In this document: one piece after another, positions 1 through 5,698 of the stretch
How positions within the stretch are numbered: position 1 is the first letter of the stretch
How the letters are laid out: every line of letters starts with the position of its first letter
Source of the DNA: Cytophagaceae bacterium
GTDB lineage: Bacteria > Bacteroidota > Bacteroidia > Cytophagales > Spirosomataceae
NCBI GenBank assembly: GCA_947471105.1
Contig: CANIYB010000162.1
Location: forward strand, 1 to 5,698
Length of the DNA stretch: 5,698 nucleotides
Reading direction: 5' to 3'
The notes under the pieces: model-generated
What the model was told of the DNA's origin: nothing
Database searches by the model: none
Seen by the model: the letters and a program-made list of their open reading frames with translations, nothing else
Translations under genes and position numbers: made by a program

Positions 1-2477
1 AAATCCGAATACACATATTCTTTCTTTTCACGCAAAGCCGAACTCTTAATCGCCTCAAATATTTGATTGGAAATTGATTTGTGCGCCCATAAATTAGGAG
101 TTACCTGAACTGGATACTCGTCCGATGGTGCGTAGGAAAGTGTGAATGGTTTCCAGCGCGTCACTTCCGTTTTTATGTCCACGCAGGTGGCCCATAAATC
201 TTTGTTTTGGCGAATGATTTTCTTCACCCGTTCTTCCCCCGCCGACTTGGTAAAATACTTCTCTACAAAAGAATATTTCAACTCATCTTTGGCGTACATT
301 TCATTGAATTTTTTGCTATGCACAATCATGTCAGTGCTGTCAATATAATCTTGCCAAAAAGGAATCCAGGCTTTTAATTTTGCTTGGTGCGTCAATATAT
401 CCGCATATTTCAAATCCTTTTTATTGCTATTGGCCAGCGCCGGAATGAATTCCCCCATGGTATTTTGCACCGAAAATTTTCCTTGATCTTGCCAATGCAT
501 CAAAGCCGGTACCGAGGTAGAAATCTTGGTAATCGAAGCCAAATCAAAAATATCTGATTTTTTCAGTGGTTCAGTTGTTTCATAAATTTGGTTGCCATAG
601 GCCTTATGGTAAATGACTTTTCCTTCCTTGGCAATCAGCACCACTGCTCCGGGAGTCCCTTTAATTTGAATGGCTAAATTGGCCAGCGAATCAACTTGTT
701 GGGCCAAATAATTTCCTTGTATTCCAACTGCCTCAGGCAAAACATTATATTGCAGTCTGGCTAAAGTAGGAGTTACAAGCCCTAAACCAAAAGGATAGTC
801 TTTCGAGGCACTGACTGGCATTTTCCCTTCAGCGGCAATTCCGCCAAAAATCACCTCCGCCGCAGCTTCTTGTTGGGCTATCCCATCCTGATACGTCATG
901 ATTAAGGCTGATGCCCGGTTCAAGTTTTCAAATTGGGTAAGTGTAAATGGATTGGCAAAATGCGTGACAATTGCTTTTGATGTGGAAAAGCGCTTGACTA
1001 AAGCTTGAATAGGTGCTTTGATAGCGTAATTATTGGCCGGTCGGTAGGAGATTCCATGAACCCCCACAAGCACTGTATTGTATTTTTCCAATTCCTTTTC
1101 AACTCGCAAAATAGTCGAATCTGGACTTAATTCGTCTAAATAAAAATGTGCCATTTCCACATAATTTTCGGCCATTTTTTGAAATTCTGTTGGGAAAACA
1201 GCACCATAATTAGCCTTCCCGATCGCCAAAGTCGCAATCTTTAACGTATCTAAACGCCTTAGCGGAAGTATGCTTTCACTGTTCTTTAAAATGGTGACGG
1301 ACTTTTCGGCTAATTGCCGCTTCAAAACCTCTGATTGGACTGGATTTAAATCCTTGATCAAGTCGTTCATTTGTATCGCTTGATAGCGGTCTAATCCTGC
1401 CCATGCTTTGGCATTCAAAATCCGTTTGACTCTTTTATCAAGATCTGCAATGGTTATTTCATTTTTATCTAGTGCCGTCTTGATTGCATTGAAAGCCGCA
1501 GGAACATCCACAAACGTTTCTAAAATATCATTGCCGGCTAAGAGTGCTTTTACGTTTGCCGTTCCTTCGGGAAACATTTTGGTAGCACCCTTCATGTCCA
1601 TGGCGTCTGTAAACACCAATCCGTCAAACTTCATTTCATCCCGCAAAAGCCCAGTGACGATCGGCTTAGACATGGTGCTCGCTAAGGACGCCGTGGAGTC
1701 GAGCGAAGGAATACTCAAATGTCCCACCATAATTCCTTGGAGACCCTTTGAAATCAATTCTTTGTAGGGAAAAAGCTCCAGGCTATCGAGCCGATTTCGA
1801 GTATGCTGAAGGACAGGAATGTCGTAATGCGAATCTACGCCCGTGTCTCCATGTCCTGGAAAATGCTTAGCGGAGGTAATTATACCTCCCTTTTGAAGCC
1901 CACGCATGTAGGCCAGCGCCTTTTGAGTAACTAAATCCCGATTTTCCCCAAATGATCGGAAGTTGATCACCGGATTTGCCGGATTATTATTAACATCCAC
2001 GACGGGTGCATAATTGATATGCACGCCGATCCTTTTACATTGTTGGGCTATTTGAAACCCCATCTTTTCGATGAGCGCATCATTCCCCTGCATGGCGCCT
2101 AGGGTCATTTGGTATGGAAAGCGCACCGTAGAATCTAATCGCATATTAAGTCCCCACTCTAAATCCATGCCGATAAAAAGAGGCACTTTTGACCGCTTTT
2201 GAAGCTCGTTGACCAATTGAGCCTGAACCGTAGGATATCCCGCAAATAACACAAACCCTCCCACGTGATAATCCCGAATGATTGAAAAAAGGCGAGTGGT
2301 ATCGTACACTGGATTTGAGTTCCCGCGTGGCATTAATACTTGGCCAATTTTTTGATCGACACTCAAAGTGGCAAAAACGGAATCTACCCATTTTTGTTTG
2401 GCATGAGGAAATAAATTGGTCTGGCCTTTTGCTGAAATGCTTAAAAATAAAATAATGAATATGTGAATGCGCTTCAT
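1..2477 (-). CDS. Secreted GH3 beta-N-acetylglucosaminidase (NagZ-like) fused to a beta-lactamase-fold serine hydrolase; C-terminus cut by window edge
   Basis: The reading frame is open from ATG at 2477 to the window edge: 825 codons with no stop. Residues 1-18 form a signal peptide (MKR, hydrophobic IFIILFLSIS, then AKG), so export to the periplasm is likely. Residues about 30-360 are a GH3 domain of the NagZ type. They carry KHFPGHGDTGVDSH (204-217), whose D215/H217 pair matches the acid/base dyad of Gram-positive NagZ, and FTDAMDM, whose D291 is the expected nucleophile. Residues about 385-565 resemble the GH3 C-terminal domain (KSVTILKN at 392-399). From about 590 a class C beta-lactamase/S12 domain begins, with SITK (S648, K651), LTHQA (695-699) and YSD at 823-825, the last complete codons. 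The KTG-like motif and probably 130-180 residues lie outside the window. Expected role: removing GlcNAc from cell-wall fragments, plus a second hydrolysis by the serine domain whose substrate is unproven. It is divergent from tpiA. Confidence 0.9.
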   Translation of the reverse strand, partial: MKRIHIFIILFLSISAKGQTNLFPHAKQKWVDSVFATLSVDQKIGQVLMPRGNSNPVYDTTRLFSIIRDYHVGGFVLFAGYPTVQAQLVNELQKRSKVPLFIGMDLEWGLNMRLDSTVRFPYQMTLGAMQGNDALIEKMGFQIAQQCKRIGVHINYAPVVDVNNNPANPVINFRSFGENRDLVTQKALAYMRGLQKGGIITSAKHFPGHGDTGVDSHYDIPVLQHTRNRLDSLELFPYKELISKGLQGIMVGHLSIPSLDSTASLASTMSKPIVTGLLRDEMKFDGLVFTDAMDMKGATKMFPEGTANVKALLAGNDILETFVDVPAAFNAIKTALDKNEITIADLDKRVKRILNAKAWAGLDRYQAIQMNDLIKDLNPVQSEVLKRQLAEKSVTILKNSESILPLRRLDTLKIATLAIGKANYGAVFPTEFQKMAENYVEMAHFYLDELSPDSTILRVEKELEKYNTVLVGVHGISYRPANNYAIKAPIQALVKRFSTSKAIVTHFANPFTLTQFENLNRASALIMTYQDGIAQQEAAAEVIFGGIAAEGKMPVSASKDYPFGLGLVTPTLARLQYNVLPEAVGIQGNYLAQQVDSLANLAIQIKGTPGAVVLIAKEGKVIYHKAYGNQIYETTEPLKKSDIFDLASITKISTSVPALMHWQDQGKFSVQNTMGEFIPALANSNKKDLKYADILTHQAKLKAWIPFWQDYIDSTDMIVHSKKFNEMYAKDELKYSFVEKYFTKSAGEERVKKIIRQNKDLWATCVDIKTEVTRWKPFTLSYAPSDEYPVQVTPNLWAHKSISNQIFEAIKSSALREKKEYVYSD

Positions 2478-2549
2478 GTAAAAAATATCAAATTTTGGGT
2501 GGGCAAAATAATGTGTGAAAATACGGGAAATGCCTGAATCTTTGAGGAT

Positions 2550-2600
2550 TTACGATTGATTTTTTCAATGTAATTTTCAATCACGAAAAAGGAATCGTAA
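2550..2600. repeat. 8-bp inverted repeat upstream of tpiA, partly overlapping its -7 element
   Basis: TTACGATT at 2550-2557 is the exact reverse complement of AATCGTAA at 2593-2600, with 35 bases between the arms. The right arm overlaps the first bases of the proposed tpiA -7 element. The nonamer TTTGAGGAT also occurs twice in the same direction, at 2541-2549 and 2602-2610. Either could be a regulator site or chance in AT-rich DNA. No known operator is recognised. Confidence 0.3.
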
Positions 2601-2605
2601 TTTTG
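2575..2605 (+). promoter_or_regulatory. Probable tpiA promoter (Bacteroidota type)
   Basis: TAATTTTG at 2598-2605 fits the Bacteroidota -7 consensus TAnnTTTG. Nineteen bases upstream is TTTC (2575-2578), an imperfect match to the TTTG-like -33 element. Transcription would start near 2610-2612 and leave a leader under 20 bases before the tpiA ATG. The -7 word is convincing; the -33 element is weak. Confidence 0.55.
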
Positions 2606-2628
2606 AGGATAATTAAAAAAATGAAATC

Positions 2629-3390
2629 ATGAGAAAAAAGATTGTAGCAGGAAACTGGAAGATGAATAAAACAGCTGAGGAAGCAATTGCTTTGGCAAAT
2701 GAAGTAGCCCAATTAGTTAAAACGGAAGTTTCAAAAGACGTTCAGGTCATTATGGCTCCTCCCTCTTTATTTATTTCTGAGGTAAATAAAGCTGTTTCAG
2801 GCATCTCTAATTTAGCCGTTTCCGCTCAAAATTGCCATGAAAAATCCTCTGGTGCTTACACGGGAGAAATTTCTGCTAACATGTTAGCCACTTCAGGCAT
2901 TTCTTATGTCATTTTGGGGCACTCAGAGCGCCGACAATATTTTGCGGAATCAAATGCTCAATTAGCTGCCAAAGTGGACTCAGCACTAGCCGCTGGCTTA
3001 ACCCCCATTTTTTGTTGTGGAGAAAGTTTAGACCTTCGCGAAGGGGGAGAATTTTTAGCTTTTGTAGCCCAACAATTAACCGAAAGTCTATTCCATTTAT
3101 CGGCCGAGGATTTTGCTAAAGTAGTGATTGCCTACGAACCCATTTGGGCAATAGGTACAGGATTAACGGCTTCTTCAGATCAAGCACAAGAAATGCATGC
3201 CTATTTACGTGGACATTTGGCCACAAAATATGGTCAAAACGCCGCTGACAATTGCTCGATTTTATATGGCGGTAGTTGCAATGCAAAAAATGCGCAAGAA
3301 TTATTCGCCTGTGCGGATGTGGACGGAGGATTAATTGGCGGTGCTTCTTTGGTCGCAGCTGACTTTATCACCATAGCTACTTCGTTTTAA
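2629..3390 (+). CDS. tpiA: Triosephosphate isomerase
   Basis: This glycolytic and gluconeogenic enzyme interconverts dihydroxyacetone phosphate and glyceraldehyde 3-phosphate, and acts in the cytoplasm as a TIM-barrel dimer. The 253-residue product has the usual full length and every hallmark. The N-terminal GNWKMN motif (8-13) gives N9 and K11. The catalytic histidine H98 is in GHSERR. The catalytic glutamate E170 is in AYEPIWAIGTG, which runs into the mobile loop 6. The phosphate-binding segments are YGGS (213-216) and GGLIGGAS (233-240). The start at 2629 is fixed by the canonical N-terminus, and no in-frame upstream ATG lies near. The leader is A-rich without a Shine-Dalgarno sequence. 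The gene is monocistronic here: divergent from the GH3 gene and convergent with nfu, with which it shares a terminator hairpin 13 bases past its stop. Confidence 0.98.
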   Translation: MRKKIVAGNWKMNKTAEEAIALANEVAQLVKTEVSKDVQVIMAPPSLFISEVNKAVSGISNLAVSAQNCHEKSSGAYTGEISANMLATSGISYVILGHSERRQYFAESNAQLAAKVDSALAAGLTPIFCCGESLDLREGGEFLAFVAQQLTESLFHLSAEDFAKVVIAYEPIWAIGTGLTASSDQAQEMHAYLRGHLATKYGQNAADNCSILYGGSCNAKNAQELFACADVDGGLIGGASLVAADFITIATSF

Positions 3391-3403
3391 TCTTATAAAT
3401 AAA

Positions 3404-3440
3404 AAAACAGCCATAAAAATTTCGTTTTTATGGCTGTTTT
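3404..3440. terminator. Bidirectional intrinsic terminator between tpiA and nfu
   Basis: A perfect inverted repeat pairs 3404-3419 with 3425-3440 (core ACAGCCATAAAAA against TTTTTATGGCTGT), giving a 16-bp stem around a 5-base loop. A-runs on the left and T-runs on the right give a U-tract on either strand. It can therefore end tpiA (stop 3390) and nfu (stop 3457) from opposite sides. Confidence 0.88.
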
Positions 3441-3456
3441 CTATTTTAGGTAGGCC

Positions 3457-4050
3457 TTAAACTCCTTCCGCTACCACTTCCTTTACTTCAGGAATCATAC
3501 GAGTCATTAACGCTTCAATCCCGGCTTTAAGCGTCATTTGAGAGGATGGGCAACCTGAACAAGAACCTTGTAAAAGAACTTTTACTTGGCCTATCTCCTC
3601 ATCAAAAGAGTGAAAAGAAATAGCTCCCCCATCCGATTCTACGGCAGGTCGAACATATTGCTCTAATACATTTTTAATCTTCCCTATAATCTCGGTATCC
3701 GAATCATCAGAAGTGCCATCGACAGCAGATTCAGGCAATGAAAATACTGGCTTTTTCTCTTCAAAATACTTTTTCAAGTACTGCTTAATGCCAAATAATT
3801 CATCTTCCCACAAAGTCGCTTCCCCTTTGGTGACCGTAATGAAATTGCTCGTAATAAATACCCGACGAACAAACTCAAATCCAAAAAGAGCCACGGCCAA
3901 AGGAGATGATTTCTCTTTTGTCAAGCCATCGGCAGGTTGTGAATAATCAAATGAAAGTCCTTCGGGCAATAATTCCACATTGAAAACAAATTTCATGGAA
4001 TGTGGATTTGGGGTAGACTCAGTATAAATATGTATTTGTGGCGTTTCCAT
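3457..4050 (-). CDS. nfu: NFU-type iron-sulfur cluster scaffold/carrier protein
   Basis: This protein is predicted to hold an Fe-S cluster and pass it to apo-proteins in the cytoplasm, downstream of the SUF or ISC machinery. The 197-residue product has two domains. Residues about 6-95 form an Nfu N-terminal domain, with the typical TESTPNPHSMKFV opening (10-22). An acidic, serine-rich linker spans about 105-120. Residues about 123-192 are the NifU C-terminal domain with RPAVESDGGAI (134-144) and the cluster-binding CxxC, C164 and C167, in QGSCSGCPSS. Two subunits normally bridge one cluster through these cysteines. The start at 4050 gives the expected N-terminus and lies 22 bases downstream of a good -7 element. 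It sits alone between two terminators, so it is probably transcribed by itself; no suf or isc gene is adjacent. Family assignment is firm; the client proteins are unknown. Confidence 0.94.
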   Translation of the reverse strand: METPQIHIYTESTPNPHSMKFVFNVELLPEGLSFDYSQPADGLTKEKSSPLAVALFGFEFVRRVFITSNFITVTKGEATLWEDELFGIKQYLKKYFEEKKPVFSLPESAVDGTSDDSDTEIIGKIKNVLEQYVRPAVESDGGAISFHSFDEEIGQVKVLLQGSCSGCPSSQMTLKAGIEALMTRMIPEVKEVVAEGV

Positions 4051-4071
4051 AATTCATTTTAAAATTAATAA

Positions 4072-4106
4072 CAAAGGTAGCTCCAATATTGTTGCTATAA
4101 AACAAA
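4072..4106 (-). promoter_or_regulatory. Probable nfu promoter (Bacteroidota type)
   Basis: Reading the minus strand, TACCTTTG (4079 down to 4072) matches TAnnTTTG exactly. TTTG (4106 down to 4103) lies 23 bases upstream, at the long end of accepted spacing. The leader to the nfu ATG would be about 15 bases. The -33 word is part of the T-tract of the rpmA terminator. Confidence 0.65.
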
Positions 4107-4132
4107 AAAACCTAGCATTTTCATGCTAGGTT
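4104..4132 (-). terminator. Intrinsic terminator of the rplU-rpmA operon
   Basis: On the minus strand the hairpin CCTAGCAT / ATGCTAGG (4130-4123 with 4118-4111, loop GAAA) is followed by TTTTTTTG. Two more A-T pairs extend the stem at its base (4131-4132 with 4109-4110). It lies just over 20 bases past the rpmA stop codon (4154-4156), the classic position and form for a Rho-independent terminator. Confidence 0.88.
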
Positions 4133-4153
4133 CTTGATAATATACTGAAAGAA

Positions 4154-4549
4154 TTACTCAGCAGCCGCAGCCTTTTTTGCTGGAGCTTTCTTAGCTTTTG
4201 GAGCCGCTTCTACAGCTACTTCCTCCGCTACAACTTCCGCTACTGGAGCAGGAGCCGCTTTCTTAACAGGTGCTTTTGCCACAGGTGCAGCAGCTACTGC
4301 TGGCAACACATGTACAAATGAACGACCTTTAAATCCTTTTTTAAATGCAACCACACCATCTGACAAAGCAAATAATGTATGATCTTTTCCTAATCCAACA
4401 TTCTCTCCTGGATTATGAGCTGTACCTCTTTGACGTACAATAATATTTCCTGCAATAACTGCTTGGCCTCCAAACAACTTAACGCCTAATCGTTTACTAT
4501 GTGATTCGCGCCCGTTTTTGGATGATCCGGCGCCTTTCTTATGTGCCAT
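4154..4549 (-). CDS. rpmA: 50S ribosomal protein L27 with a long Ala/Lys-rich C-terminal tail
   Basis: L27 is a large-subunit protein whose flexible N-terminus reaches toward the peptidyl-transferase centre. Residues 1 to about 83 are a complete, canonical L27: MAHKKGAGSSKNGRESHSKR, then LGVKLFGGQ, the RQRGT segment (39-43), and a final FVHV. The N-terminus begins directly with MAHKK, so the cleavable leader found in Firmicutes L27 is absent. L27 is usually about 85-95 residues; this one has 131. The extra 48 residues or so (about 84-131, bases 4157-4300) are low complexity, almost only A, K, P, V and E, with a lysine-rich, then glutamate-rich, then lysine-rich order. The frame is clean and ends just before the terminator, so the tail looks genuine. 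It lies 40 bases downstream of rplU, with which it is probably co-transcribed. Confidence 0.96.
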   Translation of the reverse strand: MAHKKGAGSSKNGRESHSKRLGVKLFGGQAVIAGNIIVRQRGTAHNPGENVGLGKDHTLFALSDGVVAFKKGFKGRSFVHVLPAVAAAPVAKAPVKKAAPAPVAEVVAEEVAVEAAPKAKKAPAKKAAAAE

Positions 4550-4565
4550 TTTTTTATAAATTTAT

Positions 4566-4578
4566 GCGTTCAAAACGC
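4566..4578 (-). other. Small hairpin between rplU and rpmA
   Basis: GCGTT and AACGC (4566-4570 and 4574-4578) can pair around a 3-base loop in the 40-base rplU-rpmA spacer. There is no T-tract after it on the minus strand, so it does not look like a terminator. It might be a processing or attenuation site, or chance. Confidence 0.25.
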
Positions 4579-4589
4579 TAATGGTAGAC

Positions 4590-4904
4590 TTATTTTAAAG
4601 TAATTGACTCAATTAAAACTTTGGTCAAGTTTTGACGGTGACCATTCATTTTTTGATAACTCTTTCTACGTTTCTTTTTGAAGACCAAAACTTTTTCTCC
4701 ACGAACGTGTGCAACAATTTTTCCTGTGATTTTGGCTCCCGCTACTATGGGTGCTCCTACGGTCACATCTCCGCCTTTGTCAACAAGTAATACCTTGTCG
4801 AAAACCAGTGCAGCGCCTTCCTCGCCCGCCAAACGGTGGGTATATACGGTCCGGTCTTTTTCTACTTTAAACTGCTGCCCGGCAATTTCTACGATTGCGT
4901 ACAT
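4590..4904 (-). CDS. rplU: 50S ribosomal protein L21
   Basis: L21 is a large-subunit protein that binds 23S rRNA. The 104-residue product is the standard bacterial length. It opens with MYAIVEIAGQQFKVE (1-15), the conserved L21 N-terminus, and has the basic rRNA-binding signature FKKKRRKSYQKMNGHRQ (75-91) near its end. The start at 4904 follows from that N-terminus; the leader is AT-rich without a Shine-Dalgarno sequence. It is the first gene of the rplU-rpmA pair, an arrangement conserved across most bacteria. It has its own promoter in the gap after purM, so it need not depend on read-through from that gene. Nothing is odd in the coding sequence: no C-terminal extension is present, in contrast to the neighbouring L27. 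Confidence 0.97.
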   Translation of the reverse strand: MYAIVEIAGQQFKVEKDRTVYTHRLAGEEGAALVFDKVLLVDKGGDVTVGAPIVAGAKITGKIVAHVRGEKVLVFKKKRRKSYQKMNGHRQNLTKVLIESITLK

Positions 4905-4973
4905 TATATTATGTATTTAAGTGAATCCCACGAGGCCAGGTCTTTACCTTTAAAAGCCCTTTAAATGGGGGTG

Positions 4974-5004
4974 CAAATCTAAAAAGATATTTTCAAATTT
5001 ACAA
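4974..5004 (-). promoter_or_regulatory. Probable rplU-rpmA promoter (Bacteroidota type)
   Basis: On the minus strand TTG (5004 down to 5002) is followed after 20 bases by TAGATTTG (4981 down to 4974), an exact fit to TAnnTTTG with near-ideal spacing. It is the best promoter in the window. Transcription would begin near 4968, leaving a leader of roughly 60 bases before rplU, long enough to hold regulatory structure. Confidence 0.7.
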
Positions 5005-5016
5005 GTGAGGAATAAA

Positions 5017-5698
5017 TTATTCGTAAATAAATTCCCCAAAAGAACTTCTGATGGTCAGCTTTTTACCTGAAAAAGCCTCCACATGACCGATAATTTGAGC
5101 TGGAATTCCGAAGGATTCGGATATCTGAATAATTTCTTCTGCGCGTTCAGGAGACACATATAATTCCATGCGGTGTCCCATGTTAAATACTTGGTACATT
5201 TCCTTGAAATCCGTTCCGCTTTCTTTTTGAATTAAATCAAAAAGCGGCGGAATTGGAAATAAATGATCTTTCACGACATGTACATCGTTGACAAAATGCA
5301 AAATTTTGGTTTGTGCGCCGCCTGAGCAATGCACCATGCCGTGGATTTGAGATCTCATCGACTTCAATATCGCCATAATCACTGGCGCATACGTCCGGGT
5401 AGGAGATAAAATGAGTTGGCCCACATCCAAATCCGCGCCCTCCACAAGATCCGTTAATTGCTTAGATCCTGAATAAACCAATGACTCAGGAACGGATGGA
5501 TCATAGCTTTCTGGATATTTTGTGGCCAAATATTTAGCCAAAACATCATGTCGGGCAGAAGTCAAGCCATTGCTTCCCATCCCCCCATTGTATTTATTTT
5601 CATACGTCGATTGGCCATCGGAAGCCAAACCAACAATCACATCTCCTGCCTGAATATTAGCATTTGAAACCACATCACTGCGTTTCATTCGACCTATG
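5017..5698 (-). CDS. purM: Phosphoribosylformylglycinamidine cyclo-ligase (AIR synthetase), C-terminal part; start lies beyond window
   Basis: PurM closes the imidazole ring in de novo purine synthesis, turning FGAM into AIR with ATP in the cytoplasm. The window holds about 227 codons, roughly the last 60% of a protein usually 340-390 residues long. An ATG occurs at 5688, but the frame stays open past it to the edge (I-G-R before the M), and family members read through here, so it is internal rather than the start. Visible family segments are GDVIVGLASDGQ, YNGGMGSNGLTSARHD, the LSPTRTYAPVI stretch (matching LEPTRIYV in E. coli PurM), MVHCSGGAQTK and MYQVFNMGHRMELYV (matching MYRTFNCGVGM). The C-terminus ends in FGEFIYE at stop 5017-5019. 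No clear terminator follows; the rplU promoter begins within about 15 bases, so some read-through into rplU-rpmA is possible. Confidence 0.96.
   Translation of the reverse strand, partial: IGRMKRSDVVSNANIQAGDVIVGLASDGQSTYENKYNGGMGSNGLTSARHDVLAKYLATKYPESYDPSVPESLVYSGSKQLTDLVEGADLDVGQLILSPTRTYAPVIMAILKSMRSQIHGMVHCSGGAQTKILHFVNDVHVVKDHLFPIPPLFDLIQKESGTDFKEMYQVFNMGHRMELYVSPERAEEIIQISESFGIPAQIIGHVEAFSGKKLTIRSSFGEFIYE

Noticed and set aside
142..348. Plus-strand open frame of 68 codons
   Set aside because: It lies wholly inside the minus-strand GH3/beta-lactamase gene, has no recognisable family features, and the opposite strand carries clear catalytic domains.
1408..1767. Plus-strand open frame of 119 codons
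   Set aside because: It is the antisense of the GH3 catalytic domain around the D291 nucleophile; the predicted protein resembles nothing and has no promoter or own context.
2146..2391. Minus-strand open frame of 81 codons
   Set aside because: It is out of frame inside the first part of the GH3 gene, whose correct frame from 2477 gives a signal peptide and a recognisable domain.
2478..2530. Promoter for the GH3/beta-lactamase gene
   Set aside because: Only imperfect -7 words are present on the minus strand (TTATTTTG near 2505-2512, AAAATTTG near 2490-2497), with no matching -33 element, so I did not call one.
3713..3946. Plus-strand open frame of 77 codons
   Set aside because: It is antisense to the Nfu N-terminal domain and linker; no homology is seen.
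4678..4920. Plus-strand open frame of 80 codons
   Set aside because: It is antisense to rplU, a certain gene; the protein is Ser/Thr/Pro-rich, as expected for an antisense shadow.
5686..5688. ATG as a possible purM start
   Set aside because: The frame is open upstream to the window edge, and the RMKRSDV segment is internal in Bacteroidota PurM; starting here would lose the N-terminal ATP-binding half.
1..5698. Mobile element, phage, defence or CRISPR system
   Set aside because: No transposase, integrase, terminal repeats, spaced direct repeats or defence domains are seen; every gene is a recognisable chromosomal housekeeping or wall-turnover gene.

Overview
The window looks like ordinary chromosomal DNA from a member of the Bacteroidota (formerly Bacteroidetes). 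Three things point there. Three intergenic regions carry the phylum's unusual -7 promoter word TAnnTTTG (TAATTTTG, TACCTTTG, TAGATTTG). The start codons are preceded by A/T-rich leaders without a clear Shine-Dalgarno sequence. The first gene has the GH3 plus beta-lactamase layout that I associate with this phylum. Base composition is moderately AT-rich. A Cytophagales-like lineage is plausible, but the sequence alone does not settle it.

Layout, left to right. Positions 1-2477 (minus strand) hold a secreted multidomain enzyme: signal peptide, NagZ-like glycoside hydrolase family 3 domain, GH3 C-terminal-like domain and a serine beta-lactamase-fold domain. It is cut by the window edge just after its YSD motif. 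A 151-base divergent spacer (2478-2628) holds the tpiA promoter and some small repeats. Complete tpiA (triosephosphate isomerase) follows on the plus strand at 2629-3390. A 16-bp hairpin with A and T tracts (3404-3440) sits between the convergent tpiA and nfu genes and probably terminates both. nfu, an Fe-S cluster scaffold/carrier, is on the minus strand at 3457-4050 with its own promoter. Upstream of it, also on the minus strand, are rpmA (L27, 4154-4549) and rplU (L21, 4590-4904), a standard rplU-rpmA pair with a promoter at 4974-5004 and a terminator at 4104-4132. The C-terminal part of purM (5017-5698, minus strand) runs off the right edge.

The genes serve separate housekeeping jobs: cell-wall turnover (GH3/beta-lactamase protein), glycolysis (tpiA), Fe-S assembly (nfu), the 50S ribosome (rplU, rpmA) and purine synthesis (purM). 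Only rplU-rpmA is clearly one transcription unit. No RNA genes, mobile elements, CRISPR arrays or phage genes were seen, and no stretch over 300 bases lacks a gene. I found no convincing undescribed system. The points most worth a second look are the two-enzyme fusion, the large insert between its beta-lactamase motifs, the low-complexity tail on L27, and the overlap of the rpmA terminator with the nfu promoter.
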